23,828 nucleotides of DNA from assembly GCA_012518325.1 (NCBI GenBank), contig JAAYSR010000267.1, positions 1-23,828 on the forward strand, in the 5' to 3' direction. A model generated the notes under the pieces. It was given only the letters and a program-made list of their open reading frames with translations. It was not told where the DNA came from and searched no databases. The number at the start of each line of letters is the position of its first letter. The first letter of the stretch is position 1. This stretch comes from Bacillota bacterium. Its GTDB lineage: Bacteria > Bacillota > Limnochordia > Darwinibacteriales > Darwinibacteriaceae. A program made the translations under genes and the position numbers. Below are positions 1 through 7,097 of the stretch, piece after piece.

Positions 1-1946
1 ACCCGTGCCCGTTCCACAGACACTCTGCCCAGTCCGGCAGTCTTGGCCCGGAAGTGAATTGTCACCAGCGTCCCGTAGGAAAGCTTCAGTTCGTTGCCTG
101 CCCCCCGGTCCCCTTTGAGGCCGAGCACCTGCCCTGTTTCATTGAACACTTGAGGCATCTGCCACTCTCCGTCTACAAACAGGGTCCCTCGGGAAATGTC
201 CAGGGTTCGTCCTACGATCTCCAGATGTTCTGGGTCAAAGGACAGGTCGATTTCCGCTGCCGCAAAATCGTGGATGTTGGTTGCCCACACCGGCAGTGAG
301 AAGTAATCACCGGCCCTGACCAGGCCTCCGCCTGGCACCTGGGGCTCCCCTACCCATACTTTAGGCTTCAGCTCGGGGACGATGATAAACATGTTTTCCA
401 CCTTCTGCTGGCCTCGCTCATCAATTGTGCGCAGCGAGTAGGGCAGCGGACCGGAAAAGCCGTCCTTCGGCCTTAACAGCCACTTAAACGATACTTCCTG
501 TCCAGGCTCGATTGTGCCGGGGAAGCGCTTTGCGTTCTGTCCCTGCACGAGTTCGAGGCCTAACGGATACAGAATTTCAAAGGTGCCGCCATAGAACTTG
601 GTGCCTCCGTCATTGCGCACCGTTGCCTTGGCTTCGAAGGTGGACGGTTCATAGCGCTCGTCCTTAATGCCCAGTCCCGGAGGCCCGCTGAAGAGCACCT
701 GCAGCTTGGCAGGGCTTAACACCTGCACATCCCGCCGCACCTTGTTCGGCTCACTGTTCTTGGCTGTTACTTCCACCTCATAGGTGAATGTGCCTTCTGT
801 AAGGCTGCGCACGCCTACCTGCCAGCCCGTCTGTTTAGTCTCGCCAACTTGGAGACTGTTCAGCTGCACCTTGGCGGGGCTGCCTACGAGCTGCAGTCCA
901 GGCGGCAGCTTCAACTCAGCTACGACATCCAGGGCTTCGCCCTGGCCTTCATTTTGCACATAGGCGATAATGGAGAATGTCTGGAATCCGTCGGGATCAG
1001 TTGTGATCTCCGCCGGTGAAGTTACACCCAGCATCAGTTCACCGGGGTTAATAGTTACGCCGCCCAGTCCGTAATAAGAGACATAGGTTCGTACTTCGCC
1101 GGGGGCCAGGGGAACCTGGTCCCAAAACAGCGCAATGGCGCTGTCGAGCTCCCATTCGCCGAGGCGCTGAAAATCCCTGCCGGGAGTAAAGTCGAAATTC
1201 CAGGGACTGTCTGCCAGGCTTCCCCAGTTGGTAAAGTAAACGCGGTCAGGCGTCGTTACGCCGGGACCAGTCAATGTTCCCTGGGACATGACCTGGGGGT
1301 TGGCCAAGGAGTCAAAGGCCTGCCAAAACTGGGGCATGTCCTGGGCATAATAAACGTTGTCGGTGGTAATCGCACGGTCGTCGACACGAAACGGTGCGCC
1401 GTCGTTGCTGCCCAACATGGTATCCAGCATCAGGCGCAAGCCGACCATATGGGGGTCAGTATCCAGGTTTTCCACATGATACTCAATCTGGGCCGTGTCT
1501 AAAAGTCCTGTGGTGCTGCTCCGGGTGATGCTGAGAATTTGCCACACCTGGACCGGCCCCAGCCTCCAGCTGCTTTCTATCTTGCCGTCCACCACGGTGG
1601 GAGGCTGGATCATTTCGCCGTAAAGGGCGTTGAAACCTGCCCGCCGGTCTGTCTTGCCTCCATAAACCCAGTTTTGATTGCCGATGCGAATTGTAGTGTA
1701 GGACGTCCACGGATCATCTCCGCCGTAAATCAGGTGCTTGTTCTGATCAGTGGTGCGCTCAGGATCTCCCCCGGTCGTTCCCACCGAAAAGCGTCCGGTA
1801 TCGGCCTGGTCGGCATTCACTACAATTCGAATGTACTCATTGTCGATTTGCACCTTCGGAACTGCAGCCAAAACCGTGGCGACGAAGGAACAGGAAAGCG
1901 TCACTATGAGTACTCCGACTAAAGCAAGTGCAAACTTCCTTCGCAT
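1..1946 (-). CDS. Exported multidomain protein with C-terminal cohesin-like domain (3' end outside window)
   Basis: An open frame of 648 codons runs off the left edge of the window without a stop. The ATG at 1946 follows a G-rich ribosome site (GGGGGGAAG) and opens a Sec-type signal peptide: MRRK, a hydrophobic stretch to about residue 25, and a likely cut after VLAA. Residues about 30-300 form a beta-rich domain I cannot assign to a family. It contains GGDDPW, YFTNWG and a VSYYGLGG end. Residues about 305-400 and 410-520 look like two Ig-like or CARDB-like beta-sandwich modules, with phrases such as NEGQGEALDV and VRNDGGTKF. From about 528 the pattern is cohesin-like: VWVGEP, RAGDYFSLPVWATN, AEIDLSFDPEHLEIVG and VTIHFRAKTAG. 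The gene starts 17 bases after the tonB stop, so it is probably the last visible gene of the exb operon. An envelope or surface adhesion/scaffold role is inference. The signal peptide and reading frame are seen directly; the domain names rest on pattern recognition only. Confidence 0.82.
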   Translation of the reverse strand, partial: MRRKFALALVGVLIVTLSCSFVATVLAAVPKVQIDNEYIRIVVNADQADTGRFSVGTTGGDPERTTDQNKHLIYGGDDPWTSYTTIRIGNQNWVYGGKTDRRAGFNALYGEMIQPPTVVDGKIESSWRLGPVQVWQILSITRSSTTGLLDTAQIEYHVENLDTDPHMVGLRLMLDTMLGSNDGAPFRVDDRAITTDNVYYAQDMPQFWQAFDSLANPQVMSQGTLTGPGVTTPDRVYFTNWGSLADSPWNFDFTPGRDFQRLGEWELDSAIALFWDQVPLAPGEVRTYVSYYGLGGVTINPGELMLGVTSPAEITTDPDGFQTFSIIAYVQNEGQGEALDVVAELKLPPGLQLVGSPAKVQLNSLQVGETKQTGWQVGVRSLTEGTFTYEVEVTAKNSEPNKVRRDVQVLSPAKLQVLFSGPPGLGIKDERYEPSTFEAKATVRNDGGTKFYGGTFEILYPLGLELVQGQNAKRFPGTIEPGQEVSFKWLLRPKDGFSGPLPYSLRTIDERGQQKVENMFIIVPELKPKVWVGEPQVPGGGLVRAGDYFSLPVWATNIHDFAAAEIDLSFDPEHLEIVGRTLDISRGTLFVDGEWQMPQVFNETGQVLGLKGDRGAGNELKLSYGTLVTIHFRAKTAGLGRVSVERAR

Positions 1947-1963
1947 TCTTGTTCTTCCCCCCT

Positions 1964-2929
1964 CTATGGTGCATTCAGCCAACTAACCTCTCCGTACTCA
2001 AGCCTGGGGACAATGCGATTGCTGTCACCCTCTTTGGCGAACACAACCGCGACCTCCATTCTATAGTCGTAGGGCTGACTTTCAAAGAACCATCTGTTCT
2101 GGATATGGGATACAGCTTGAAAGTCCAGGCGCTCATCGCCGGAGGACCTCTCCAGAATCAGATCCTTCAAAGTGCCTGCGGCTGATACCTCAATTGCTAA
2201 GAATACGACACCTTCCACTTGATCATGTTCTGCATTCTTCGGATAAAGCGGTGCGCCGCCGCCATGGAGATCTCTGCCGCTTGCCGGCGGGGGCGGTGTC
2301 GGAGGAGCAGTCTCAGCTGTGCCGGTTCCGGATTCTGTCACACCGGATTCATCACTGGCACCCTCTGTGCCTGTTCCTGAACCGCTCTGTTGTGATTCAG
2401 GCCTTTCCTGAGGCTCAGGCCGGGCCTCAACGCGCGGTTCAACCGGCTCCTTCGGCTCAGTCTCCACCACTACTTCGGGACCGTCAGCACTGGTCAGCAG
2501 TTCACCTTGCTCGGCAACCTCCGGAGGCTCGGGCACTTCAGGCACTTCGGGTTCAGCCTGTTCCGCCTCAACTGTTGGTTCCGGTTCGGGCTCCACCGCA
2601 CGGGCCTGTTCAACCTGGGGTTCCGGCACCTGGGCTTCTTCTGCCTCAGCAACTGCCTGTTCTTGAGGAGGCTCTTCCGGCTGGGGCCGCGGTTCGGTTA
2701 CCCGCGGAACCGTTGACTGGGAGAGACGATCCGTCACCGGAGAGGGCCGGGGATTAACTGACGTCTCAACATGCATTACTTGAATAACCCCTCCTCCAGC
2801 AAGCCCTGGAGTGTCAACATCGAAAATAGAGCTTAGATCTGGCAGCGCGAAAAAAAGGATCGCATGGAGGATCACAGATATCAAAATAAAACGATTTAAC
2901 GGTGCATCATCACCAAAGGGGTTATGCAC
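1964..2929 (-). CDS. tonB: TonB-family energy transducer
   Basis: This protein would couple the proton-motive force harvested by ExbB-ExbD to an envelope partner. The 321 residues show the standard TonB layout. A short cytoplasmic start is followed by one membrane helix (about 12-32) carrying the family's S-x-x-x-H motif (S18, H22). A long periplasmic linker very rich in Pro and Glu spans about 55-215. A C-terminal TonB domain (about 223-310) has the typical PLYPKNA entry and the RSSGDERLD-A core. The ATG follows a strong GGAAGGAGG site. It lies 17 bases after exbD and 17 bases before the cohesin-like gene. TonB needs an outer membrane in its known role, so its presence beside sporulation genes suggests a diderm firmicute. 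No TonB-dependent receptor is visible, so the partner is unknown. A TolA-like or motility-like coupling role is an alternative. Confidence 0.9.
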   Translation of the reverse strand: MHNPFGDDAPLNRFILISVILHAILFFALPDLSSIFDVDTPGLAGGGVIQVMHVETSVNPRPSPVTDRLSQSTVPRVTEPRPQPEEPPQEQAVAEAEEAQVPEPQVEQARAVEPEPEPTVEAEQAEPEVPEVPEPPEVAEQGELLTSADGPEVVVETEPKEPVEPRVEARPEPQERPESQQSGSGTGTEGASDESGVTESGTGTAETAPPTPPPPASGRDLHGGGAPLYPKNAEHDQVEGVVFLAIEVSAAGTLKDLILERSSGDERLDFQAVSHIQNRWFFESQPYDYRMEVAVVFAKEGDSNRIVPRLEYGEVSWLNAP

Positions 2930-2946
2930 ATCTCTCCCTCCTTCCT

Positions 2947-3351
2947 CTACGTTCCTTGTTCAACCGCTAAACCCAATCTATAGCCGCCGACTCCGCGGAT
3001 ATGATCTAATGCCCTGACGACATGCTCATAGCGAACTTCCTTGTCCGCTTTAACGATCACAAAAATATCGGGATTGACCTGGAGCCTCTGGACCAAATCC
3101 TGTTCAAGCTCTGCACCGGTAACATGGCGTCCGGAAACATAAAAGGCACCAGACTTGTCCACAACTACTTCAAAACTTGTGCTGGTCTGGGCAGTTCCGG
3201 TAACCGCCCTTGGCAGCTCCACGTCCAGGCCCATGGGCTCAGTTTTCAATGTGGAAAAGACCATAAAGAACACCAGCATAAAGAACATAACGTCAATCAG
3301 GGGCGTTATATCCGGGCTGTTACGCCTTCTTTTCGAACGCTGAAAATTCAT
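2947..3351 (-). CDS. exbD: ExbD/TolR-family biopolymer transport protein
   Basis: This is the proton-channel partner of ExbB: a single-span inner-membrane protein with a periplasmic domain. The 134 residues begin with a basic tail (KRRR), then S-P-D-I-T-P-L-I-D-V-M-F-F, the family signature. D20 matches the essential membrane aspartate that carries protons in ExbD, TolR and MotB-like proteins. The remainder (about 45-130) fits the periplasmic ExbD domain, including VNPDIFVIVKADKEVRY and the closing GGYRLGLAVE. Length is typical of the family. The start codon overlaps the exbB stop by one base (TAATG), which implies translational coupling, and an AAGGAG site lies just inside the exbB end. It is more likely ExbD than TolR because a TonB-type gene follows directly. 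TolR cannot be excluded on sequence alone. Confidence 0.93.
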   Translation of the reverse strand: MNFQRSKRRRNSPDITPLIDVMFFMLVFFMVFSTLKTEPMGLDVELPRAVTGTAQTSTSFEVVVDKSGAFYVSGRHVTGAELEQDLVQRLQVNPDIFVIVKADKEVRYEHVVRALDHIRGVGGYRLGLAVEQGT

Positions 3352-3965
3352 TAAATGTCACTCCTTGCATCCAGCACATTGAGGAGCTCATTGGATTTCT
3401 TGTTCATATCCGCAATGAGGGTATTGACTACACTGTTAAGGTAGCTGGCCAGCGCCATTGTCGGCACTGCAATGATCAAACCTGTCGCGGTAGTAATCAG
3501 CGCTTCAGCAATGCCGATACTTAATGCAGAAGCCTGGGTTACCCCTTCCATGGCGCCCATAACGTTAAAACTGTCAATAATGCCGGTCACTGTACCTAAA
3601 ATTCCCAGGAGCGGAGACGCGGTCACGATGAAGTCCAGGGCGCCGAGGCGTCTCTCCATTTTATGAATTTCTTCCTGGCCAACCACGGTCATGTGCTCTT
3701 TGATTTCCTCTCGGTCTTGGTCATAATGAGCTATTCCCGTAGCCAGCACAGCAGCGACGGGTCCTCGGGATTTCTTGGCAATCTGCATTGCTTCCAGCAC
3801 TTTACCCTGGCCTAACGACAGCTTAATATCTTCCAGGAGGTCATCGGTATCCACTCTTGACCGCAGCAAATACCACAACCTTTCAATCCCGATAGCTAAG
3901 GCAAAAATCGAGCATAGAAGCAGCGGGATCATTACTGGACCACCTAGAGCGAAAATTCTGAGCAT
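3351..3965 (-). CDS. exbB: ExbB/TolQ/MotA-family proton channel protein
   Basis: This is the inner-membrane scaffold of the TonB motor. The 204-residue protein has three predicted membrane helices, at about 9-33, 113-137 and 152-176. A cytoplasmic domain with the GPVAAVLATG and ERRLGALDFI segments lies between the first two. G-T-V-T-G (124-128) and T-T-A-T-G (158-162) correspond to the two conserved threonine-bearing helices that line the ExbB/TolQ pore. The ATG sits six bases after GGAGGGG. It is the first gene of exbB-exbD-tonB-cohesin; a gap of about 170 bases with a terminator separates it from the GNAT gene upstream. The family call is firm. Assignment to ExbB rather than TolQ rests on the tonB neighbour. 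Confidence 0.93.
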   Translation of the reverse strand: MLRIFALGGPVMIPLLLCSIFALAIGIERLWYLLRSRVDTDDLLEDIKLSLGQGKVLEAMQIAKKSRGPVAAVLATGIAHYDQDREEIKEHMTVVGQEEIHKMERRLGALDFIVTASPLLGILGTVTGIIDSFNVMGAMEGVTQASALSIGIAEALITTATGLIIAVPTMALASYLNSVVNTLIADMNKKSNELLNVLDARSDI

Positions 3966-4016
3966 AAATACCCCTCCGTTTACTTTCTAAAAGAAATGCA
4001 TTCTGTATTGTTCGAC

Positions 4017-4050
4017 ACTGCCTGAGAGAATCCTTGCCCTTCTTGGCAGT
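4017..4050 (-). promoter_or_regulatory. Imperfect hairpin in the exbB leader
   Basis: ACTGCC at one end pairs with GGCAGT at the other, with a second inner match of AGAA to TTCT after small unpaired bulges. The element lies about 50-85 bases before the exbB start and after the upstream terminator, so it would be in the leader of the exb operon if transcription starts near 4056. A TATAAG box is present there, but I see no convincing -35. It has no T-tract and is not a terminator. A function is not established. Confidence 0.25.
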
Positions 4051-4096
4051 TTCCGCTTATAACATTCGTTAAAAACCTCAGCTTATGGGGGAGATG

Positions 4097-4119
4097 AAAA
4101 AGAACCGCGAAATCGCGGT
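4097..4119 (-). terminator. Rho-independent terminator after the sigF-PHP-GNAT transcript
   Basis: On the minus strand, ACCGCG-ATTT-CGCGGT forms a six-base-pair GC-rich stem with a four-base loop, followed by TCTTTTTC. It lies about 18 bases after the GNAT stop and before exbB. It therefore separates the sporulation/PHP/GNAT transcript from the exb operon. Confidence 0.8.
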
Positions 4120-4137
4120 CCTTAAAAGAGAGTAAAA

Positions 4138-4563
4138 CTAGACTGCCTGTGGGTGCGGACCCTGTAAAAACTGAGCCCTGGTGATGCCCATCAGGAAAAT
4201 CTCTTCTTTGGTGTCCTGATCCGTCTGGCGATGCAGGCGGCCTTCCTTCTTAAAACCCGCCTTCTCATAGCAGCGCAGCGCAGCCCTGTTGCAGGCTTGA
4301 ACGCGCAGGTATATACGGCTCAGGTTCATTTTAAGAAAAGCCTGTCTCAAAAGGGTGATTACAGCATCAGTTCCATACCCGAGACCCCGCATCTCACCAT
4401 CGAAGATTTCAATTTTCAGTTCCGCTTCACCGCTTCGCCAGGCGATATGATCCAGTTCGATTTCTCCAATGCATGCTTCATCAACGACAATGTGATAGTG
4501 CGCCCGGTAGCGATGCGGCTTAACTAATTCTAAAGATACCTTGCCCCCCATTAAATGCGACAT
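4138..4563 (-). CDS. GNAT-family N-acetyltransferase (RimJ/RimL-like)
   Basis: This 141-residue protein transfers an acetyl group from acetyl-CoA to an unknown amine substrate. The acetyl-CoA-binding loop is seen as G-L-G-Y-G-T-D-A near residues 60-68. The family's C-terminal core follows, with RIYLRVQACNRAALRCYEKAGFKKEG and the closing EEIFLMGITR. The usual RimJ/RimL proteins carry a longer N-terminal part before the VVDEACIGEIELD strand; here only about 25 residues precede it, so the protein is short for the family. The ATG has GAGGAG eight bases upstream, which supports this start. It is the last gene before a terminator and is separated from the PHP gene by 126 bases. Acetylation of a ribosomal or small-molecule target is possible but not shown. 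Confidence 0.85.
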   Translation of the reverse strand: MSHLMGGKVSLELVKPHRYRAHYHIVVDEACIGEIELDHIAWRSGEAELKIEIFDGEMRGLGYGTDAVITLLRQAFLKMNLSRIYLRVQACNRAALRCYEKAGFKKEGRLHRQTDQDTKEEIFLMGITRAQFLQGPHPQAV

Positions 4564-4633
4564 CTGCCCAACTCCTCAAGTTCCGAATTAGCTTCGCGAC
4601 TTCTAATTTCACGGTTGAAGGAGATTCTAATCA

Positions 4634-4693
4634 TCATATTCGGGCAAAACCGCCAATGCCCTGCAGGGAAAAACCGGCATAAGCACGGATCAT
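4634..4693 (-). CDS. Possible 19-residue peptide, coupled to the PHP gene
   Basis: The ATG overlaps the PHP stop codon (ATGA) and has GAGAGG about seven bases upstream. The predicted peptide is MIRAYAGFSLQGIGGFARI. Codon choice (GCC, GGT, CTG CAG GGC, GGC GGT) matches the surrounding genes. It occupies the first half of the 126-base gap before the GNAT gene. I do not recognise it. A frame this short can arise by chance, so it is listed as a candidate only. Confidence 0.22.
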   Translation of the reverse strand: MIRAYAGFSLQGIGGFARI

Positions 4694-5514
4694 TGTGATC
4701 CCTCTCGCTTTTTCGCCAGATCGGCCAGCCATTTCCAAGGTACCTTGTACTTACCCAGATAAATCTCATCCTTCCCCCCCGGACCGTGGCAGTCCGAACC
4801 CCCGCTGGGCAGCAGACCCAGTTCGGCGGCAAGCCCTAGGAAGTATTCCTCCTGTTCCGGGCTGTGGCTGTGATGAACTGTCTCCAGTCCAATCAAACCC
4901 GCCTGAACCATGGAGGGAAGAATAGACAGATCCTTCAGCAGGCCCGGATGGGCCAGGACCGGCACGCCTCCCGCGCCTAGGATTAACTCCACCGCCTGCT
5001 CCGGAGTGAGCTTGGGGCGCTTTACATAGGCAGGAGCCCCTTGCCCGATGTAGGCATCAAAAGCCTCTTTCTTGGTCTGGACGATCCCCTTTTTCACCAT
5101 TGCAGAAGCAATGTGGCTGCGGCTCAATACATCCCGATGGGAAAACTCCTGCACATCTGCTTCGCTCAAAAAGATACCCAGATCAGCCAGGCGATCCAAG
5201 ATCCTGACTATGCGGGCGATCCGTTCCTGTCTCAGCACCGCAAGTCTTTCCTGCAGCGGCCCATAGCCAGGGTCTATCCACAGCCCCACCACATGCACCT
5301 CGTCCCCCCTTGGGCTGCTTGCGCCCAACTCAATGCCGGGAATCACCTGCAGATCCTCAGGGGCAGCTTTCTGGGCAGCTTCAATGCCCTCTGTAGTGTC
5401 ATGGTCGGTAACCGCCACCGCCGCCAGGCCGGCTTTGCGCGCTTCACGCACCAGCTCTGCGGGAGTCCAGGTACCGTCTGATTCAGTTGTATGCAAATGT
5501 AGGTCGGCAAACAA
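4690..5514 (-). CDS. PHP-domain metal-dependent phosphoesterase
   Basis: This is a 274-residue PHP (polymerase and histidinol phosphatase) protein of the TrpH/YciV kind. Characterised members are metal-dependent 3',5'-nucleotide phosphatases or 5'-3' exonucleases on short RNA. All metal-site motifs are visible: D-L-H-L-H (4-8), T-D-H-D (36-39), P-G-I-E-L (59-63), V-L-A-H-P-G, and a late G-G-S-D-C-H-G. The insert between H-V-V-G-L and the HPG motif is typical of this subfamily. The start is TTG at 5514, with GAGGAG four bases upstream and only 14 bases after the sigF stop, so it is probably cotranscribed with the spoIIA operon. The substrate is not deducible from the sequence. The position normally taken by spoVA genes in many sporeformers is occupied by this gene instead. 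Confidence 0.9.
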   Translation of the reverse strand: MFADLHLHTTESDGTWTPAELVREARKAGLAAVAVTDHDTTEGIEAAQKAAPEDLQVIPGIELGASSPRGDEVHVVGLWIDPGYGPLQERLAVLRQERIARIVRILDRLADLGIFLSEADVQEFSHRDVLSRSHIASAMVKKGIVQTKKEAFDAYIGQGAPAYVKRPKLTPEQAVELILGAGGVPVLAHPGLLKDLSILPSMVQAGLIGLETVHHSHSPEQEEYFLGLAAELGLLPSGGSDCHGPGGKDEIYLGKYKVPWKWLADLAKKREGSQ

Positions 5515-5528
5515 ATTACTCCTCTTTT

Positions 5529-6239
5529 CTATAACTCGTATCGCAGCTGTCGAATGATCCTGGCTTCCTGCCGGGAGACCTGCGCCTGGGAGATCCCCAG
5601 CTCTTTAGCCACTTCACTTTGGCTTTTTTCTGCAAAATAGCGGAGGAAAATGATGCGGCGTTCATCAGGGGTCAGCCTTTCCAGGGCCTGTTTGAGCATC
5701 AGGTTTTCATGGCCGCCCCGGGCTGCCACAAAATCCTGGAGCTCCGGCGCCTCCTCCCCGCCGTCGGCGATTCTGGCCTGCAGAGAGTACACCGGGGCAA
5801 CTGCATCAAAGGCGAACACTACATCTTCCGGTTCCACTTCGAGCTCAGCGGCAATCTCAGAAATGGTGGGACTGCGCCCCAGCGCCTGGGCCAGCCTGTC
5901 CTTGACCTGCAGCGCATCGGACGCGAGCTTTTTTGTGGAGCGCCCCACCTGCAATGCAGAGGCCTTCCTCAGATGCTGCTTAATCTCACCCATGATCTTG
6001 GGCACCGCATAGGTTGAAAAGCGCACATCATAACTTAAGTCAAAGTCATCAATGGCTTTGAGCAGACCCAACGAGCCGATCTGCACCAAATCCTCATATT
6101 CTAAACCGCGCTCCAAGAACCTTCTCGCAATGCTGTGCACCAACGGAAGGTTAGCTTCCACCAGCCGGCTGCGGGCTGCCTGGTCTCCCTGCTGGGATTG
6201 GGAAATCAAGTGCCGGAACTGCTCCTGTGTCATGGGCAT
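5529..6239 (-). CDS. sigF: RNA polymerase sporulation sigma factor SigF
   Basis: Sigma-F is the first forespore-specific sigma factor of endospore formation. The 236 residues show sigma region 2 (about 25-95, with LVQIGSLGLLKAIDDFD and RFSTYAVPKIMGEI), region 3 (about 100-150), and region 4 (about 185-235, with the helix-turn-helix SEVAKELGISQAQVSRQEARI). Length and composition match the SigF/SigG/SigB group. Placement directly after spoIIAA and spoIIAB identifies it as SigF. The gene begins two bases after the spoIIAB stop. ATG codons at 6239 and 6233 are both possible starts; GGAG inside the end of spoIIAB fits either. Its activity is expected to be held off by SpoIIAB until SpoIIAA is dephosphorylated. 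Confidence 0.96.
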   Translation of the reverse strand: MPMTQEQFRHLISQSQQGDQAARSRLVEANLPLVHSIARRFLERGLEYEDLVQIGSLGLLKAIDDFDLSYDVRFSTYAVPKIMGEIKQHLRKASALQVGRSTKKLASDALQVKDRLAQALGRSPTISEIAAELEVEPEDVVFAFDAVAPVYSLQARIADGGEEAPELQDFVAARGGHENLMLKQALERLTPDERRIIFLRYFAEKSQSEVAKELGISQAQVSRQEARIIRQLRYEL

Positions 6240-6241
6240 CC

Positions 6242-6673
6242 CTAGCTCTCCACATCTTTAACCCGCTTAACCATGGTGACTTTGGTCCCCTTCCCCACTT
6301 CCGAAGCAACTAAAACCTGATCCATATATTCATGCATAAAGGTGAATCCAAGCCCCATCCGTTCCTCCGGAATGCTGGTGAACCCAACCTCCTGGGCCTG
6401 TTCAATGTCGGCAATACCCTGCCCAAAATCCTCGATGCTGATACTCAGTTCAGGTCCTTCATACCGGGCTTCCACTATTACAACGCCCTCTTGCAGGCTA
6501 TATCCATGTATAACGGAGTTAGACACCGCTTCAGAGACGGCCACTTTAATGTCTTCCAGTTCATCTAAAGTCCAGTCCAACTGGCTGGCAAACAGCGCAA
6601 CCGCCGTACGGGCAAAGGCTACATTGCGGGTGTCGCTGGGAATCTCAAGTTTAATCCAGTTTGCAGTTTTCAT
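6242..6673 (-). CDS. spoIIAB: Anti-sigma F factor / serine kinase SpoIIAB
   Basis: SpoIIAB binds and inhibits sigma-F, and phosphorylates SpoIIAA using ATP. The 143-residue protein carries the GHKL ATPase boxes: the N box with E48 and N52 in SEAVSNSVIHGY, the G1 box D-F-G-Q-G-I (82-87), and the G2 box G-L-G-F (107-110) followed by the T-x-V-x-M end strand. The ATG follows a strong AAGGAGG nine bases upstream. The gene lies between spoIIAA (13 bases) and sigF (2 bases), the canonical order. Nothing in the catalytic motifs looks damaged. Confidence 0.96.
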   Translation of the reverse strand: MKTANWIKLEIPSDTRNVAFARTAVALFASQLDWTLDELEDIKVAVSEAVSNSVIHGYSLQEGVVIVEARYEGPELSISIEDFGQGIADIEQAQEVGFTSIPEERMGLGFTFMHEYMDQVLVASEVGKGTKVTMVKRVKDVES

Positions 6674-6686
6674 TAAAGTCGCCTCC

Positions 6687-7025
6687 TTAGACCCGTTCTA
6701 AGACATCTTCAGTGGAATTGGCAAACTCCGATATTTTCTGAAAGCCCGACATCTGCAGGATACGTTTAATCTGAGGATTCGCTTGCACAAAAAAGAGCCG
6801 CCCTCCCCTTTCCTGAATCACCCGATAACGTCCGAGGATGACTCCCAGGCCTGAACTGTCGATGAATGTGAGTCCTTTCACATTCATGATCAAATGCTTG
6901 AGGGTGGAGTGGGTTTCGAAGAGTTTAGTCAGCGTGTCCTTGAACTCCGGCGAAGTGTGTAAGTCCAGCTCGCCCCGTAGTGTCGCGATCAGGGCTTGTC
7001 CCTCCAGTTGAAAATCATACTGCAC
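6687..7025 (-). CDS. spoIIAA: Anti-sigma F factor antagonist SpoIIAA
   Basis: This is a STAS-domain anti-anti-sigma factor of 112 residues. In its unphosphorylated form it releases sigma-F from SpoIIAB. The diagnostic segment F-I-D-S-S-G-L-G-V-I-L-G-R-Y is intact; S57 aligns with the serine that SpoIIAB phosphorylates in Bacillus subtilis (Ser58). The N-terminal G-E-L-D-L-H-T strand and the C-terminal QMSGFQKI helix are also typical. The start is GTG with GGGGAGGG upstream. It opens the three-gene spoIIA operon, with a candidate sigma-H promoter about 35 bases before it. Confidence 0.95.
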   Translation of the reverse strand: MQYDFQLEGQALIATLRGELDLHTSPEFKDTLTKLFETHSTLKHLIMNVKGLTFIDSSGLGVILGRYRVIQERGGRLFFVQANPQIKRILQMSGFQKISEFANSTEDVLERV

Positions 7026-7055
7026 AGGCTTCCCTCCCCATTGTGGTATAAAGAG

Positions 7056-7084
7056 ATTTTCTAGGGGAATGCCCGTATACCTGC
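7056..7084 (-). promoter_or_regulatory. Candidate sigma-H-type promoter for the spoIIA operon
   Basis: Minus-strand GCAGGTATA and, 11 bases later, CTAGAAAAT resemble the Bacillus sigma-H boxes (R-n-AGGA-WWW and R-n-n-GAAT) with mismatches in each. The site lies in the 72-base gap between dacF and spoIIAA, where sigma-H drives spoIIA in B. subtilis. Position supports it; the sequence match is only partial. Confidence 0.35.
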
Positions 7085-7097
7085 TAATAAAAGGAAA

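Noticed and set aside
1539..2185. Overlapping plus-strand open frames near the start of the cohesin-like gene
   Set aside because: They are antisense to a long open minus frame with a signal peptide and a ribosome site, and their translations lack any family pattern.
2194..2757. Long plus-strand open frame rich in Pro, Arg and Leu opposite tonB
   Set aside because: It is the mirror of the repetitive Pro/Glu linker of TonB. It has no ribosome site and no recognisable domain.
4551..4832. Minus-strand open frame of about 90 codons across the PHP end and the gap before the GNAT gene; possible frameshifted N-terminus of the GNAT protein
   Set aside because: Most of it lies in the wrong frame of the PHP gene. 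The part in the gap shows no acetyltransferase pattern, and the GNAT gene has its own good ribosome site.
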